Assembly: GCF_900199375.1 (NCBI RefSeq)
Contig: NZ_LT900217.1
Location: 248,001-312,000, forward strand
Direction: 5' to 3'
DNA from: Gordonibacter urolithinfaciens
GTDB lineage: Bacteria; Actinomycetota; Coriobacteriia; Coriobacteriales; Eggerthellaceae
Length of the DNA: 64,000 nucleotides
Numbering within the stretch: position 1 is the stretch's first letter; each line of letters begins with the position of its first letter. This document shows, one piece after another, positions 52,903 to 61,856 of this stretch. The notes beneath the pieces were generated by a model. It was given only the letters and a program-made list of their open reading frames with translations. It did not search any database and had not been told where the DNA came from. The position numbers were made by a program, and so were the translations under genes.

Positions 52903-55500
52903 CTACTCCCTTCCCTCTCCGAGCGCGGCCCGCAGGCCGAGCGCCGCCTTCGCCCCGCGCATGCCGCCGCGCTCCGCCTCCAGGCCGAAGCCCTCGGCGT
53001 CGCCATCGGCCAGCTTCTCCACTTCCACGAGGCCGGCCGTGATGAGCGCGCCCAGGATATGCGGCAGGTGCCCGTCGTCGATGAGGATGTTCGGCGTGCC
53101 GCGCAGGTCCTGGCCGTACTCGTTCATCTCGGCCGCGGTGCCGTCGGTCTGGTACCACGCGCCGTGGTGCACGGCGGCGGTGCCCGGCATCATGCGGTTC
53201 GTCACGTAGGCCGTGAGCACGGTCTCGCCGCGGTCGCTGCTCACGCGGCACAGGTCGCCGTCCTTGATGCCGCGCGCCTGGGCGTCCACGCCCGAGATCC
53301 ACACGGCGTGGCGGTAGCAGTCCTCGCGCATGAAGGGGTTGTTGTCGTTGCTCGAATGCTGGCGGTAGATGGACACCGGCGACACGAGCGACAGCGGGTA
53401 CTCCTTCGCCTTCGGGTTGTAGAAGCCGTCGTTCGAGGCCGAGCCGATGTCGCCCTCCACGTAGCTCGGGCTCCACACCGGCATGGGCTCGATCTGCCCG
53501 CGCCAGCGCGTTTCGGTCATGTCGTGGTCCTTCACGAAGTTCGACGAGAACTCGATCTTGCCGGTCGGGGTTCCGAAGGGGCTCTCGCCGCGCTCCATGA
53601 GGGTCTTGAACGGGTAGTACGGCACGTCCACCTCGGTGCGCACGACGGGGTTGGCGTTGAACTCCTCCCAAGTGGGACGGTGGTCGTACCCCAGGTACGC
53701 CATGACGGTCTCGTTGTCGGCCCACTCCTCGAAGGCCTCGCGGTAGATGGCTTCCTGCGCGTCGACCCAATCCTCCCAGGCCACGTCGGCCAGGCGCGGG
53801 TTGTAGCCCTGCACCACCTCGTCGCCCAGGCGCTTGGCGATCTCGGTCCACACCCACTCCTTCGAGCGCACCTCGCCGGGGAAGTCCACGCCGCGAGCGC
53901 AGAACGTGAAGTAGTTGCGCATGCCGTTCGGGCCGCTCACGAAGCGCTGGTGCCCGTACATGTACTCGTCCATGCCCTCGAACTGCCACACGGGCGCCGG
54001 AAGGATGATATCGCAGAGCTCTGCCGTGGGCTGGTTGAGATGCCACTGGAAGCCCCAGTTGAACTCGGTCGACGCCATGCCGGCGAAGCGCTTGTTAACG
54101 TTCGAGTGGTTGTTGGCGTAGTTGTTCTCGAATATGATCATCTGGACGTTCGGCAGCGGGGCGTCGTTCGTAGGCGAGCCGATGCGGTGGCGGAACTCGC
54201 TCTCGTCCATGCGGCCCTCCCAGTAGTCCTTCTGGCAGGCCAGCACCTCCGTCAGGCAGTTGTTGTTGAACAGCACCGGCACCCGGTAGTCGCCCGGGTC
54301 GCGCCCGAAGTCGGCGCGCGGGGCGGGCACGCGGCCGGGCGTGGGCAGGCAGGCGCCTGTCTGGCAGCCGCCGGCGCAGGCGATGTTGCCGGTCATGGCC
54401 TGCAGCAGCATGGACGCCGACGCGCTGTAGTCGCCCATGTGGCGCTTCGCGCACGAGTAGAAGTACTGCAGGTGCACCGGCTTCGTCGTGCCGTAGAGGC
54501 GCGCGAACTCGCGGATGGTCTCGGCCGGCACCGCGCAGATGGGAGCCGCCCATTCGGGGGTCTTCTTGATGCCGTCCTCGCCCTCGCCCATGCAATAGGC
54601 GCGCCATTCCTCGAAGCCCACCGGGTCGACCCACCGGTCCACGAACTCGTGGTCGACGAGGTCCTCCTCGTAGAGCACCTGGGCCACGGCCAGCATCATG
54701 GCCAAGTCGGTGCCGGGGCGGATGGGAATCCACTGGTCGGCCAGCAACTCGGCCGACTGGGTGTAGCGCGGGTCGATGACGATGGTCTTGCACCCGTACT
54801 CGTGCGCGAGCTGCATGTAGTACGAGGACGGCCCGAACCAGGCCACCACCGGGTCCATGCCCCACATGACGAAGAGCTTCGAGTTGAAGATGTCGGACGC
54901 CTCGAAGCCCGGCAGCGCCTCGGAGAGGCCCTTGGCCGTCTTGGACAGGTCCACGCCCAGGTGCAGCATCTCGCCCGCCGCGTGGCCGGACGTGGAGTGC
55001 TCGCCCCAAGCGCCGAAGCCGGCCTCCCACCAGGGCGCGAGCGGGAACCCGTTCTTCTCGAAGCTCGGGTACTGCGAGTGGAAGATGCCGTAGGGGCCGT
55101 ACTTCCCCTTGATCTCCACCATCTTCTCTGCGATGGTGTCGAGCGCCTCCTCCCAGCTGATGGGGACGAAGTACCCGCGCCCGGCGCCCTTCTCCCCCAC
55201 GCGCTTCATGGGGTGGAGGAGGCGCGTCTCGGCGTAGAGCTCCTTCTTCCACGAATGGCCCATGGCGCAGGGGCGCATCTGCACGTTGCCCTTCCAGATG
55301 TTCTCCCAGCCGCAGTCCTCGCGGCTGTCGTTTCGGTTCACCGAGTCGTCCGGCTCGATCGCCGTTATGCGGCCGTCCTTCGCGTGGCACTTCAGGATGC
55401 ACGCGCTGTCCCAGCAGCCGTTCGCCGGGCACGACGTGTAGAAGATGCGCTCCCCTTCGCGTCGGGCGCGGCTGGCCTCGATGATGCCTTGCTTGTCCAT
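52903..55500 (-). CDS. Molybdopterin-dependent oxidoreductase, catalytic subunit without Tat signal
   Basis: The 865-residue DMSO-reductase-family enzyme starts MDKQGIIEASRARREGERIF with no signal peptide, so it should act in the cytoplasm. Cluster cysteines are C29, C34, C38 and C78 (CWDSACILKC, then MRPCAMGH). Aligned by eye with DmsA, the molybdenum-ligand serine would be Ser169 in WGEHSTSG. Later motifs are VIDPRYTQSAELLADQWIPI and FGTPTGKIEFSS. AGGAGG precedes the ATG at 55500. The operon runs on to ferredoxin, GntP and NCS1 genes, with a LysR gene upstream. The substrate is unknown; a cytoplasmic enzyme with importers would act on a compound brought in from outside. Confidence 0.88.
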   Translation of the reverse strand: MDKQGIIEASRARREGERIFYTSCPANGCWDSACILKCHAKDGRITAIEPDDSVNRNDSREDCGWENIWKGNVQMRPCAMGHSWKKELYAETRLLHPMKRVGEKGAGRGYFVPISWEEALDTIAEKMVEIKGKYGPYGIFHSQYPSFEKNGFPLAPWWEAGFGAWGEHSTSGHAAGEMLHLGVDLSKTAKGLSEALPGFEASDIFNSKLFVMWGMDPVVAWFGPSSYYMQLAHEYGCKTIVIDPRYTQSAELLADQWIPIRPGTDLAMMLAVAQVLYEEDLVDHEFVDRWVDPVGFEEWRAYCMGEGEDGIKKTPEWAAPICAVPAETIREFARLYGTTKPVHLQYFYSCAKRHMGDYSASASMLLQAMTGNIACAGGCQTGACLPTPGRVPAPRADFGRDPGDYRVPVLFNNNCLTEVLACQKDYWEGRMDESEFRHRIGSPTNDAPLPNVQMIIFENNYANNHSNVNKRFAGMASTEFNWGFQWHLNQPTAELCDIILPAPVWQFEGMDEYMYGHQRFVSGPNGMRNYFTFCARGVDFPGEVRSKEWVWTEIAKRLGDEVVQGYNPRLADVAWEDWVDAQEAIYREAFEEWADNETVMAYLGYDHRPTWEEFNANPVVRTEVDVPYYPFKTLMERGESPFGTPTGKIEFSSNFVKDHDMTETRWRGQIEPMPVWSPSYVEGDIGSASNDGFYNPKAKEYPLSLVSPVSIYRQHSSNDNNPFMREDCYRHAVWISGVDAQARGIKDGDLCRVSSDRGETVLTAYVTNRMMPGTAAVHHGAWYQTDGTAAEMNEYGQDLRGTPNILIDDGHLPHILGALITAGLVEVEKLADGDAEGFGLEAERGGMRGAKAALGLRAALGEGRE

Positions 55501-55835
55501 CGCTCCTCCTTCTCCTATGCCGCCCCTCGTCTCCGGGCGGGGCGATGAAGGCAAGGTTAGACCCCGCGGAGGGCGTCGGCTGGGCACGCAGGCGGATTCG
55601 CCGTCACGATAGGAAGCAGGGGGTGTAAGGGGATGCTCCGGGAAGCGCTCGCTTACCGCCGCCGTAAAGCGACGTTGACGGCCGGAAGCGCCAGGCACGT
55701 CCGCGGACGCGCGGCTGGCACGGGGCGGTGCCGTCGGGACGGGCGAGCGTTAGGAGGCGAGCGCAGGCACAGCGGGCTCGGCAGCGCGGCGCACGGGCGG
55801 ACGCCGCGGCACGCCTCCCCTGCTCGCAGGAAGCC
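55501..55835. promoter_or_regulatory. Upstream region of the second molybdoenzyme operon
   Basis: These 335 bases lie between the LysR gene and the molybdoenzyme gene, both on the minus strand. They should hold the operon promoter, but no clear -35/-10 pair or LysR-type T-N11-A dyad could be picked out. No gene is seen. Confidence 0.4.
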
Positions 55836-56759
55836 CTACCCCCGCCCGTGGAAGTAGCCCGCGGGCACGTTGTCGCGGATGAAGTCCTTGAACTCCAGCG
55901 CCAGCGGCGATATGACCCGCCCGGTGTGCCAGGCCAGGTCCACCGGGTAGCGCATGGGGTCGGTATCGATTTTGAACCAGATGAGGCCCGGCTCGTTGCG
56001 GTAGCGCTCGGCCACGCACTCGGGAATGCTCGCCCACCCGAGCCCCGCCTTCGCGCCGTTCACCATGGCCTCGTGCGTGTCGAAGCGCGCCACCATGTTA
56101 TGGTCGGTGAGCGACAGGTTGTAGCGTTCGCGGAAGTGGCGGTTGCCCACCATGTGGCGGCCCGAGTTCCACTCGTAGATGATCATGGGCCATTCGAGCA
56201 GCGTCTCGATTTTCACGGGCTGGGGCACGGAGTTGTAGGGCGGCCGGTCGGGCGCGCAGAACAGCAGGCGCTTGTAACCGAGCGTCTCGCGCGAGATGCC
56301 GTCGTCGAGCGGCTGGTTCTCCAGCAGGGCGAAGTCAAGCTTGCCGGATTTCAGCTTCTCCATGAGCTCGGGCTCGTAGCCCGCGTCCAGGTGCACGAGC
56401 GCGTCGGGGTGCAGGTCGTGGAAGCGCTTGACCAGCGCCGGCAGCAGCGCCACGCCGTCGTTCATACTCATGCCCACCTCGATGGTGCTGTCGAAGTGCT
56501 CGTCGACCGCCGCGAGCTCGGCCGAGAGCGCGGTCTCCAACGTGGCGATCTTCTTGGCGAACTTCGTGACGATCTGGCCGGCTGCCGTGGGCACCACGCC
56601 CGTCGACGTGCGCACGTAGAGCTTCGTGCCGTAGCGCGCCTCTATGTTGGCGATCTTCTGCGAGAGCCCCGGTCGCGACATGTACAGGCGCTCCGCGGCC
56701 TGGGAAAGGCTCTTCGTCTCCGATATGACCGTGAAAATCTCTATGTCGTCCAGCAGCAT
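55836..56759 (-). CDS. LysR-family transcriptional regulator
   Basis: The 307-residue protein has an N-terminal winged HTH, IFTVISETKSLSQAAERLYM followed by SRPGLSQKIANIEARYGTKL, and a C-terminal substrate-binding domain (about residues 90-300). The start is the ATG at 56759 with GAGGGGG upstream; a longer frame adds a non-conserved stretch. It lies directly upstream of the second molybdoenzyme operon, the likely target, and is divergent from an XRE gene. The effector is unknown. Confidence 0.88.
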   Translation of the reverse strand: MLLDDIEIFTVISETKSLSQAAERLYMSRPGLSQKIANIEARYGTKLYVRTSTGVVPTAAGQIVTKFAKKIATLETALSAELAAVDEHFDSTIEVGMSMNDGVALLPALVKRFHDLHPDALVHLDAGYEPELMEKLKSGKLDFALLENQPLDDGISRETLGYKRLLFCAPDRPPYNSVPQPVKIETLLEWPMIIYEWNSGRHMVGNRHFRERYNLSLTDHNMVARFDTHEAMVNGAKAGLGWASIPECVAERYRNEPGLIWFKIDTDPMRYPVDLAWHTGRVISPLALEFKDFIRDNVPAGYFHGRG

Positions 56760-56943
56760 GGGCCACGCCCCCTCGCACGCCTCGTCCTGCCATCCACGTC
56801 CTATGCGGCCTTTCAACCGGCCGCATTCGGCTAAAGCCGAATGGAATCCCATCATAACGAACGCGGGTGAATGCAAGCCGAAGGATTTTTTGACAGCCGC
56901 AGAAAAAAACATCGTCATCGCCCCCGCACCCGTCCTCCTTTTT

Positions 56944-57008
56944 ATGGAAAGCTTACTTTACATTTCTTCCAGGCAGGCCTATACTGCATGGAAAGCTAGC
57001 TTTACATT
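56944..57008 (+). promoter_or_regulatory. Promoter and two operators of the XRE / membrane protein operon
   Basis: TTTACA (56957-56962), 17 bases and TATACT (56980-56985) form a near-ideal promoter. Two 21-base direct repeats, ATGGAAAGCT with two variable bases and CTTTACATT, lie at 56944-56964 (covering -35) and 56988-57008 (covering the start site), matching at 19 of 21 positions. The second contains the perfect palindrome AAAGCTAGCTTT. This is a textbook repressor layout for the XRE gene 31 bases downstream. Confidence 0.8.
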
Positions 57009-57039
57009 GGCGACACCGGAAGAAAAAAAAGGGGCGCGC

Positions 57040-57243
57040 ATGGAGAACCGTTTGGAGGAAATCCGCAAGGCGCGCGGCATCAAGCAAGAGGACCTTGCCA
57101 CGGAGCTGGGTGTGTCGCGCCAGACCATCAGCTCGCTGGAGAAGGGGCGTTACAACCCCTCCATCCTGCTGGCGTTCAAGATCGCCCGCCATTTCGACCT
57201 GAGCATCGAAGACGTGTTCATCTACCGAGAGGAAGCGCAATGA
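57040..57243 (+). CDS. Small XRE-type helix-turn-helix regulator
   Basis: The 67-residue protein is a single HTH domain, IRKARGIKQEDLATELGVSR followed by QTISSLEKGRYNPSILLAFK. It resembles the small YozG-type regulators that sit before a membrane protein gene. AAGGGG precedes the ATG. The stop overlaps the next start as ATGA. It probably represses its own promoter through the repeats at 56944-57008. Confidence 0.88.
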   Translation: MENRLEEIRKARGIKQEDLATELGVSRQTISSLEKGRYNPSILLAFKIARHFDLSIEDVFIYREEAQ

Positions 57244-57656
57244 ACAACAAGCCCGCCGTTATCACCCTGTCGATCGGGGTGCTGTTCCTCGTGGCCACGC
57301 TCGCCTTCGCCTTCAACCTGGGCGGTGTGTCGGACGCGCTGCCCTTGGGCGCCCAAGCCGCCTTCGGCCTGGGAGGATGCGCGTTCGCCCTCATCGTGTG
57401 CGGCCTGTTCGCACTCGCCCACAAGCCCACGCGAAAAGAGCTCGTCGAACAGAACGACGAGCGCAACGTGGCCATCGGCAACTTGGCCGCGACGCGGGCG
57501 TTCACGCTGTTCTCCGTGCTCGTACCGGTGACAGCGCTCGTGCTGTGGGTGCTGGGCCAGGTAACCCTCGTCGGCATGCTCGTGTTCGTCGGCATCGAGG
57601 TAGTGGCCTTCATCGCCTACGTCGCGTTCATCGCGAAGGCGCAGAAGACCATGTAG
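57240..57656 (+). CDS. Four-helix membrane protein paired with an XRE regulator
   Basis: The 138-residue protein has four hydrophobic helices in two pairs separated by a charged loop, HKPTRKELVEQNDERNVAIG. This size and loop (with EQNDERN) recur in small membrane proteins encoded beside HTH regulators in Gram-positive bacteria. The start overlaps the regulator stop as ATGA. The function of the family is not established. Confidence 0.75.
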   Translation: MNNKPAVITLSIGVLFLVATLAFAFNLGGVSDALPLGAQAAFGLGGCAFALIVCGLFALAHKPTRKELVEQNDERNVAIGNLAATRAFTLFSVLVPVTALVLWVLGQVTLVGMLVFVGIEVVAFIAYVAFIAKAQKTM

Positions 57657-57755
57657 GGCATGTCGAGAGCGGGGCGGGCGAAGCGCTCGCAGGGTGCAGG
57701 CGTTCGCACCGTTCCCCTTTTGCCAGCGTCAACGGCCGTATAGCGGCCACCTCGG

Positions 57756-58682
57756 TCAGCCCACGCTCACGAGCACGGATTGGAGGGCGGCCTGCACCGC
57801 AGCGGGATGACCCGCGCGGCGCACGACGGCGGCGAGGGATTCGGCGGGCAGGCGGTAGGTGTTGTTGTTCTGCGAGATATGCATGGCCACCACCTGCTCC
57901 AGCTCGTCGCATAGGAGCGCCTCGAGCTCGGCGGCGGCCTGGTCGTTGGACAGGTGGCCCACGTCGGAGCCCACGCGGCGCTTCACGGGATACGGGTAGG
58001 GGCCGTCGGCGAGCATCTGCACATCGTGGTTGCTCTCCAGCGCCAACAGCCGCGCGTGCATGAGGCCCTCGTGCGCCTCCCCCGTGACGATGCCGGTATC
58101 GGTGACGAAGCCCGCCACGTCGCCGCCGGCGCTCTCGAAGCGGAACCCGCACGACGAGGCAGCGTCATGCGAGGTGCGGAACACGTGGACGGCCAGGCCG
58201 GCAAGCGAGAGCGCATCGCCTGCGCGCAGGGACCGCACGTCATGCGCATCCTCGAGCGCGCGCACCTCGCTGCTGGCAGCGCGCACAGCGTCGTCCGCGT
58301 ACACGGCCGGCTCGACGCCCTTCTTCGCCAGGCCGCGCAGCACCACGCCGAGGCCCTTCGTGTGGTCGGTGTGGTCGTGCGTCACGAGGATGGCCGCGAG
58401 CCTCGCCGGATCGAACCCGGCCTCGTCGCAGCGCGCGAAGAAGTCGCGCTTGCAGATGCCGCAGTCCACGAGCACGCCCGCGCCCGTGGCCGCGTCCTCC
58501 ACCACGGCCGCGTTGCCGCGGCTGCCGCTGGCCAGCACGTGCAGGCGCAGCGTGCGCGCCCCACCGGGCACAGGAGTGCCGAGGCGTGCCTGCATCGCAG
58601 CCGGAACCGGCGCATCCGCCGCGCCGTCGGCCACCCGACGCGCCTCTATCTGCCGCCGCGAGAAGACCTCTTCGAAAACCAT
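57756..58682 (-). CDS. Metallo-beta-lactamase-fold hydrolase (YycJ/WalJ-like)
   Basis: The 308-residue protein has the start of the fold LRLHVLASGSRGNAAVVEDA, the metal motif THDHTDHTKGLG, and later SNHDVQMLADGPYP and GHLSNDQAAAELEALL, typical of the YycJ family of putative exonucleases. The start is uncertain: the ATG at 58682 gives about 50 residues before the fold, the ATG at 58595 gives a length nearer to the family, and neither has a good ribosome site. It is divergent from the PTS_IIC-like gene. Confidence 0.82.
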   Translation of the reverse strand: MVFEEVFSRRQIEARRVADGAADAPVPAAMQARLGTPVPGGARTLRLHVLASGSRGNAAVVEDAATGAGVLVDCGICKRDFFARCDEAGFDPARLAAILVTHDHTDHTKGLGVVLRGLAKKGVEPAVYADDAVRAASSEVRALEDAHDVRSLRAGDALSLAGLAVHVFRTSHDAASSCGFRFESAGGDVAGFVTDTGIVTGEAHEGLMHARLLALESNHDVQMLADGPYPYPVKRRVGSDVGHLSNDQAAAELEALLCDELEQVVAMHISQNNNTYRLPAESLAAVVRRAGHPAAVQAALQSVLVSVG

Positions 58683-58985
58683 ATCCACGCCTGCGCTCGC
58701 CCCTCCTGCCCGATCCCGCCCGGCTCCGTCCGCACCGCCATCCGGCCCCGCAGCCCCATCGCGCGGCCTCGCGGCCCTTCGGCCCTGTCGCTTCGCGTCG
58801 ATTGTACCCGAAGCGCCCCTCGGCCGCGCGGGGACGCCGCAAACCGCACAGGCTCGCCGGAAATCCGCCGCAGACGGGCGCCGGCCGCGCTCCCGTCCCT
58901 CCCGCCTGCGGCTTCGTCTACCATGGTTCCATGAGAAATCCCGGTCAGAACCGCATAGCTCCGCTCGCGCCCGAAGGGGGACGGC
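58683..58985. other. Divergent intergenic region
   Basis: These 303 bases are GC-rich and without a recognisable promoter or gene. Part may be coding if the hydrolase starts further upstream. Confidence 0.3.
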
Positions 58986-60050
58986 ATGCCCAAGCACTCC
59001 GTTACAGCATTTCTTGCACGCAAGGACATCGAGGTATCGTTCCAGCGCTACGCCATCGACGCGCTGTCGGCCATGGCCCAGGGCCTGTTCGCCTCGCTGC
59101 TCATCGGTACTATCCTCACCACGGTGGGCGACCTATCCGGCGTCGGTTTCTTCAACGAGATCGGCACGTTCGCCAAGAGCGTGGCAGGGCCGGCCATGGC
59201 CGTTGCCATAGGCTACGCGCTGCGCGCGCCCGCGCTCGTTCTGTTCTCGCTCGCAGCCGTCGGCTACGCCGCCAACGCGGCGGGCGGGGCCGGCGGGCCC
59301 TTGGCCGTGCTGGTGATAGCCATCGCGGCCTCAGAGCTGGGCAAGGCGGTGTCGAAGGAGACGAAGGTGGACATCATCGTCACGCCCGCCGTCACCGTCC
59401 TGGCCGGCTGCGGGCTGGCGCTGGGCGTGGCGCCGTGGATAGGGGCGCTGGCCTCGTCGGTGGGCGGGTTCATCATGTGGGCCACCGAGCTGCAGCCGCT
59501 GTTCATGGGCATCATCGTGTCGGTGGTCATCGGCATCGCGCTCACGCTGCCCATCTCGTCCGCCGCCATCTGCGCGGCGCTTGGTCTGACGGGGCTGGCC
59601 GGCGGGGCTGCGCTCGCGGGCTGCTGCGCGCAGATGGTGGGCTTCGCCGTCATGAGCTTCCGCGAGAACCGCTGGGGCGGCGTGCTGTCGCAGGGCCTGG
59701 GCACCTCCATGCTGCAGATGGGCAACATCATGAGGAAGCCGCTCGTCTGGGTGCCGCCCATCGTGGCGTCAGCCGTCACCGGGCCGCTTGCCACCTGCGT
59801 GTTCGCCCTGCAGCAGAACGGCCCTGCCGTGGCCTCGGGCATGGGCACGTGCGGCCTCGTGGGGCCCATCGGCGTGTACACCGGCTGGGTGGCGGGCATG
59901 GAGGCCGGCGCGGCGGCACCCGGCGCGTTCGAGTGGGCGGGCCTCGCGCTGGTGTGCCTGGTGCTGCCCGCCGTAATCAGCTGGGCGGTATGCACCCTCA
60001 TGCGCCGCGCCGGCCTCATCGCCGAAGGCGACCTCAAGTTGGAGGACTGA
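58986..60050 (+). CDS. PTS_IIC-like membrane protein (PF13303 type)
   Basis: The 354-residue protein has about ten hydrophobic helices. The N-terminal FQRYAIDALSAMAQGLFASL and LIGTILTTVGDL, and GPAMAVAIGYALRAPALVLF, fit the family annotated as putative PTS EIIC membrane transporters. There are no partner EIIA or EIIB genes here, so it is probably not a classical sugar PTS component. AAGGGGG lies upstream of the ATG. The substrate is unknown. Confidence 0.8.
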   Translation: MPKHSVTAFLARKDIEVSFQRYAIDALSAMAQGLFASLLIGTILTTVGDLSGVGFFNEIGTFAKSVAGPAMAVAIGYALRAPALVLFSLAAVGYAANAAGGAGGPLAVLVIAIAASELGKAVSKETKVDIIVTPAVTVLAGCGLALGVAPWIGALASSVGGFIMWATELQPLFMGIIVSVVIGIALTLPISSAAICAALGLTGLAGGAALAGCCAQMVGFAVMSFRENRWGGVLSQGLGTSMLQMGNIMRKPLVWVPPIVASAVTGPLATCVFALQQNGPAVASGMGTCGLVGPIGVYTGWVAGMEAGAAAPGAFEWAGLALVCLVLPAVISWAVCTLMRRAGLIAEGDLKLED

Positions 60051-60090
60051 GGAGAGGGCGCAGGCTCCTCCCGCCGCGCGGGCACTTTCC

Positions 60091-60924
60091 CTACATGCGC
60101 TCCACGATGGCGGTGGCCAGGCGCGCGAAGTCGGCCTCGCGGCCGTGCGCCACGTCGAGCACCTCCTCGTCGGTGGGCGAGGCGCCCTCGATGCCGCAGG
60201 CCATGTTGCTCACCAGCGACATGCCCAGCACGCGCATCCCTGTGTGCCGCGCCGCGATGACCTCCTCGCACACGCTCATGGCCACCGTATCGGCACCCCA
60301 GGCGCGGAAGGCGCGTATCTCGGCCGGCGTCTCGAAGCTCGGGCCGAGCAGCCCCAGGTACACGCCCTCCTGCACGCGGATGCCCAGCTCGTCGGCGGTC
60401 TCGCGCGCCAGGCGACGCAACGCGGGATCGTAGGCGTCCAGCATGGAGAAGAAGCGGAACGCGATGCCGTCGGGCTCGAGGCCCGCCACGGGGTTGCGCC
60501 CGGTGAAGTTGATATGGTCCTCGATGATGCAGAAGTCGCCCACACGGTAGCTCTCGTTGATGGCGCCGGCCGCGTTCGTCGCGAACAGCGTGTCCACGCC
60601 CAGCTCGTGCATGAGCCACACGGGGTAGGCCACCTCCTGGGCGGTGTTGCCCTCGTAACCGTGCAAACGGCCCTGCATGGCCAGCACGCGTTTCCCGCCC
60701 AGCATGCCGCACACGAAGCGGCCCACATGGCTCGTGGCAGTGCTCGTCCTCATATGGGGAACCTCGCCGTACGGTACGTAGACGGCGTCCTCGATCCGCT
60801 CGGCCAACGGGCCCAGCCCCGAGCCAAGGATCATGCCCACCTCGAGCCGGCGGTCGCCGATGCGCTCGCGCACGACGCGCGCGGACTCGGCAAGGTTCTC
60901 TTTCAACACGTTGCGCTGGGCCAT
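60091..60924 (-). CDS. Purine nucleoside phosphorylase
   Basis: The 277-residue enzyme of the trimeric PNP/MTAP family cleaves purine nucleosides with phosphate to base and ribose-1-phosphate. Features are VGMILGSGLGPLAERIE for phosphate binding, MQGRLHGYEGN, LFATNAAGAINESYRVGDFC, and LLGPSFETPAEIRAFRAWGA with DTVAMS in the nucleoside site. AAGGAG precedes the ATG at 60924. It is a single gene, convergent with the PTS_IIC-like gene. Confidence 0.92.
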   Translation of the reverse strand: MAQRNVLKENLAESARVVRERIGDRRLEVGMILGSGLGPLAERIEDAVYVPYGEVPHMRTSTATSHVGRFVCGMLGGKRVLAMQGRLHGYEGNTAQEVAYPVWLMHELGVDTLFATNAAGAINESYRVGDFCIIEDHINFTGRNPVAGLEPDGIAFRFFSMLDAYDPALRRLARETADELGIRVQEGVYLGLLGPSFETPAEIRAFRAWGADTVAMSVCEEVIAARHTGMRVLGMSLVSNMACGIEGASPTDEEVLDVAHGREADFARLATAIVERM

Positions 60925-61144
60925 TGCTGCTCCTTCAAGATAGAGGACGATAGCTACTGTTAGACGTATTCTAGCGCATGTCGGAGCGGAGCGCCGACCA
61001 AGGGAAACGCCGATCCATGCGGCGTTCGTCCATGCGCTCGGGCAAGGCCCCCGCCCTTGCCTTCGACAGGTTAGACTGCCTCGGGTCGGCGGCAGGGTCC
61101 TTGCCCTACTCGACCGGTCGAACCATGTATCGACCTGCGTTTCC

Positions 61145-61657
61145 CTAGCTCGTCGACGCCCCGTCGCGACGCACGTAGCGGATGGCGCAACAGTCGTCAC
61201 CGCGTGCGATGGTCTTGGGCAGGTCCAGCTCCACGCCGTGCGCCTCGCCGATGCCGCGGTCGCCGCACATGGCCAAATCGCACAGCCGGGAGATCTCCTC
61301 GTCGGTGCAGCCCTGCTTCTGCCACGCTTTCACAAGCGGGCAGTAGTGGAAGTCGATGGACAGCTTGTCGTCGGTGCTCTCCACCACCTTCATCTCGAAC
61401 ACGATCTGCGCACTCTTCGTGAACAGCACCTTCTTCAGGCCCTTCAGGCTCTTCGTGCCGCTCTTTTCAACGATCTCGGCGCCCTGGTACAGCCCGCAGC
61501 GCTTCACGGCATCGGCCGCGAACGCGTCATCGGGCAGCCCGTGCTTGCGCGCCTCGTCCACCAGCAGGTAGAGCCACAGCGCCCGGTGCTCCAGCTGCTC
61601 GCGCACCTTCACGAACAGCGGGAACGTGTTCTTCGGCTCGTTGACGATCTTGCTCAT
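61145..61657 (-). CDS. L-2-amino-thiazoline-4-carboxylic acid (ATC) hydrolase family protein
   Basis: The 170-residue protein carries the family signature DFHYCPLVKAWQKQGCTDEE with the further cysteines in ISRLCDLAMCGDRGIGEA and GDDCCAIRYV. ATC hydrolase opens the thiazoline ring on the way to cysteine; many gut-bacterial homologues have unknown substrates. GGGGAAGGGGA lies before the ATG. It is followed after 220 bases by the PNP gene, with no terminator that I trust between them. Confidence 0.78.
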   Translation of the reverse strand: MSKIVNEPKNTFPLFVKVREQLEHRALWLYLLVDEARKHGLPDDAFAADAVKRCGLYQGAEIVEKSGTKSLKGLKKVLFTKSAQIVFEMKVVESTDDKLSIDFHYCPLVKAWQKQGCTDEEISRLCDLAMCGDRGIGEAHGVELDLPKTIARGDDCCAIRYVRRDGASTS

Positions 61658-61856
61658 GCGATCCCCTTCCCCTCACCAACGTGCAACCGCTCCATTATAG
61701 GCCCTCGCACCATCCCGCAGCCCCCAACGGCGCCCCGACACGCGAATCGCCGTGCGGCGCAGGGCTGCCGCTCGCGCGAGCCGCATAGCGGTGGGAAGCC
61801 GCTCGCGCAAACCGCGCCGGCCGCGGACGAACCCTTCAGATGCGCACCGCCCGCAG

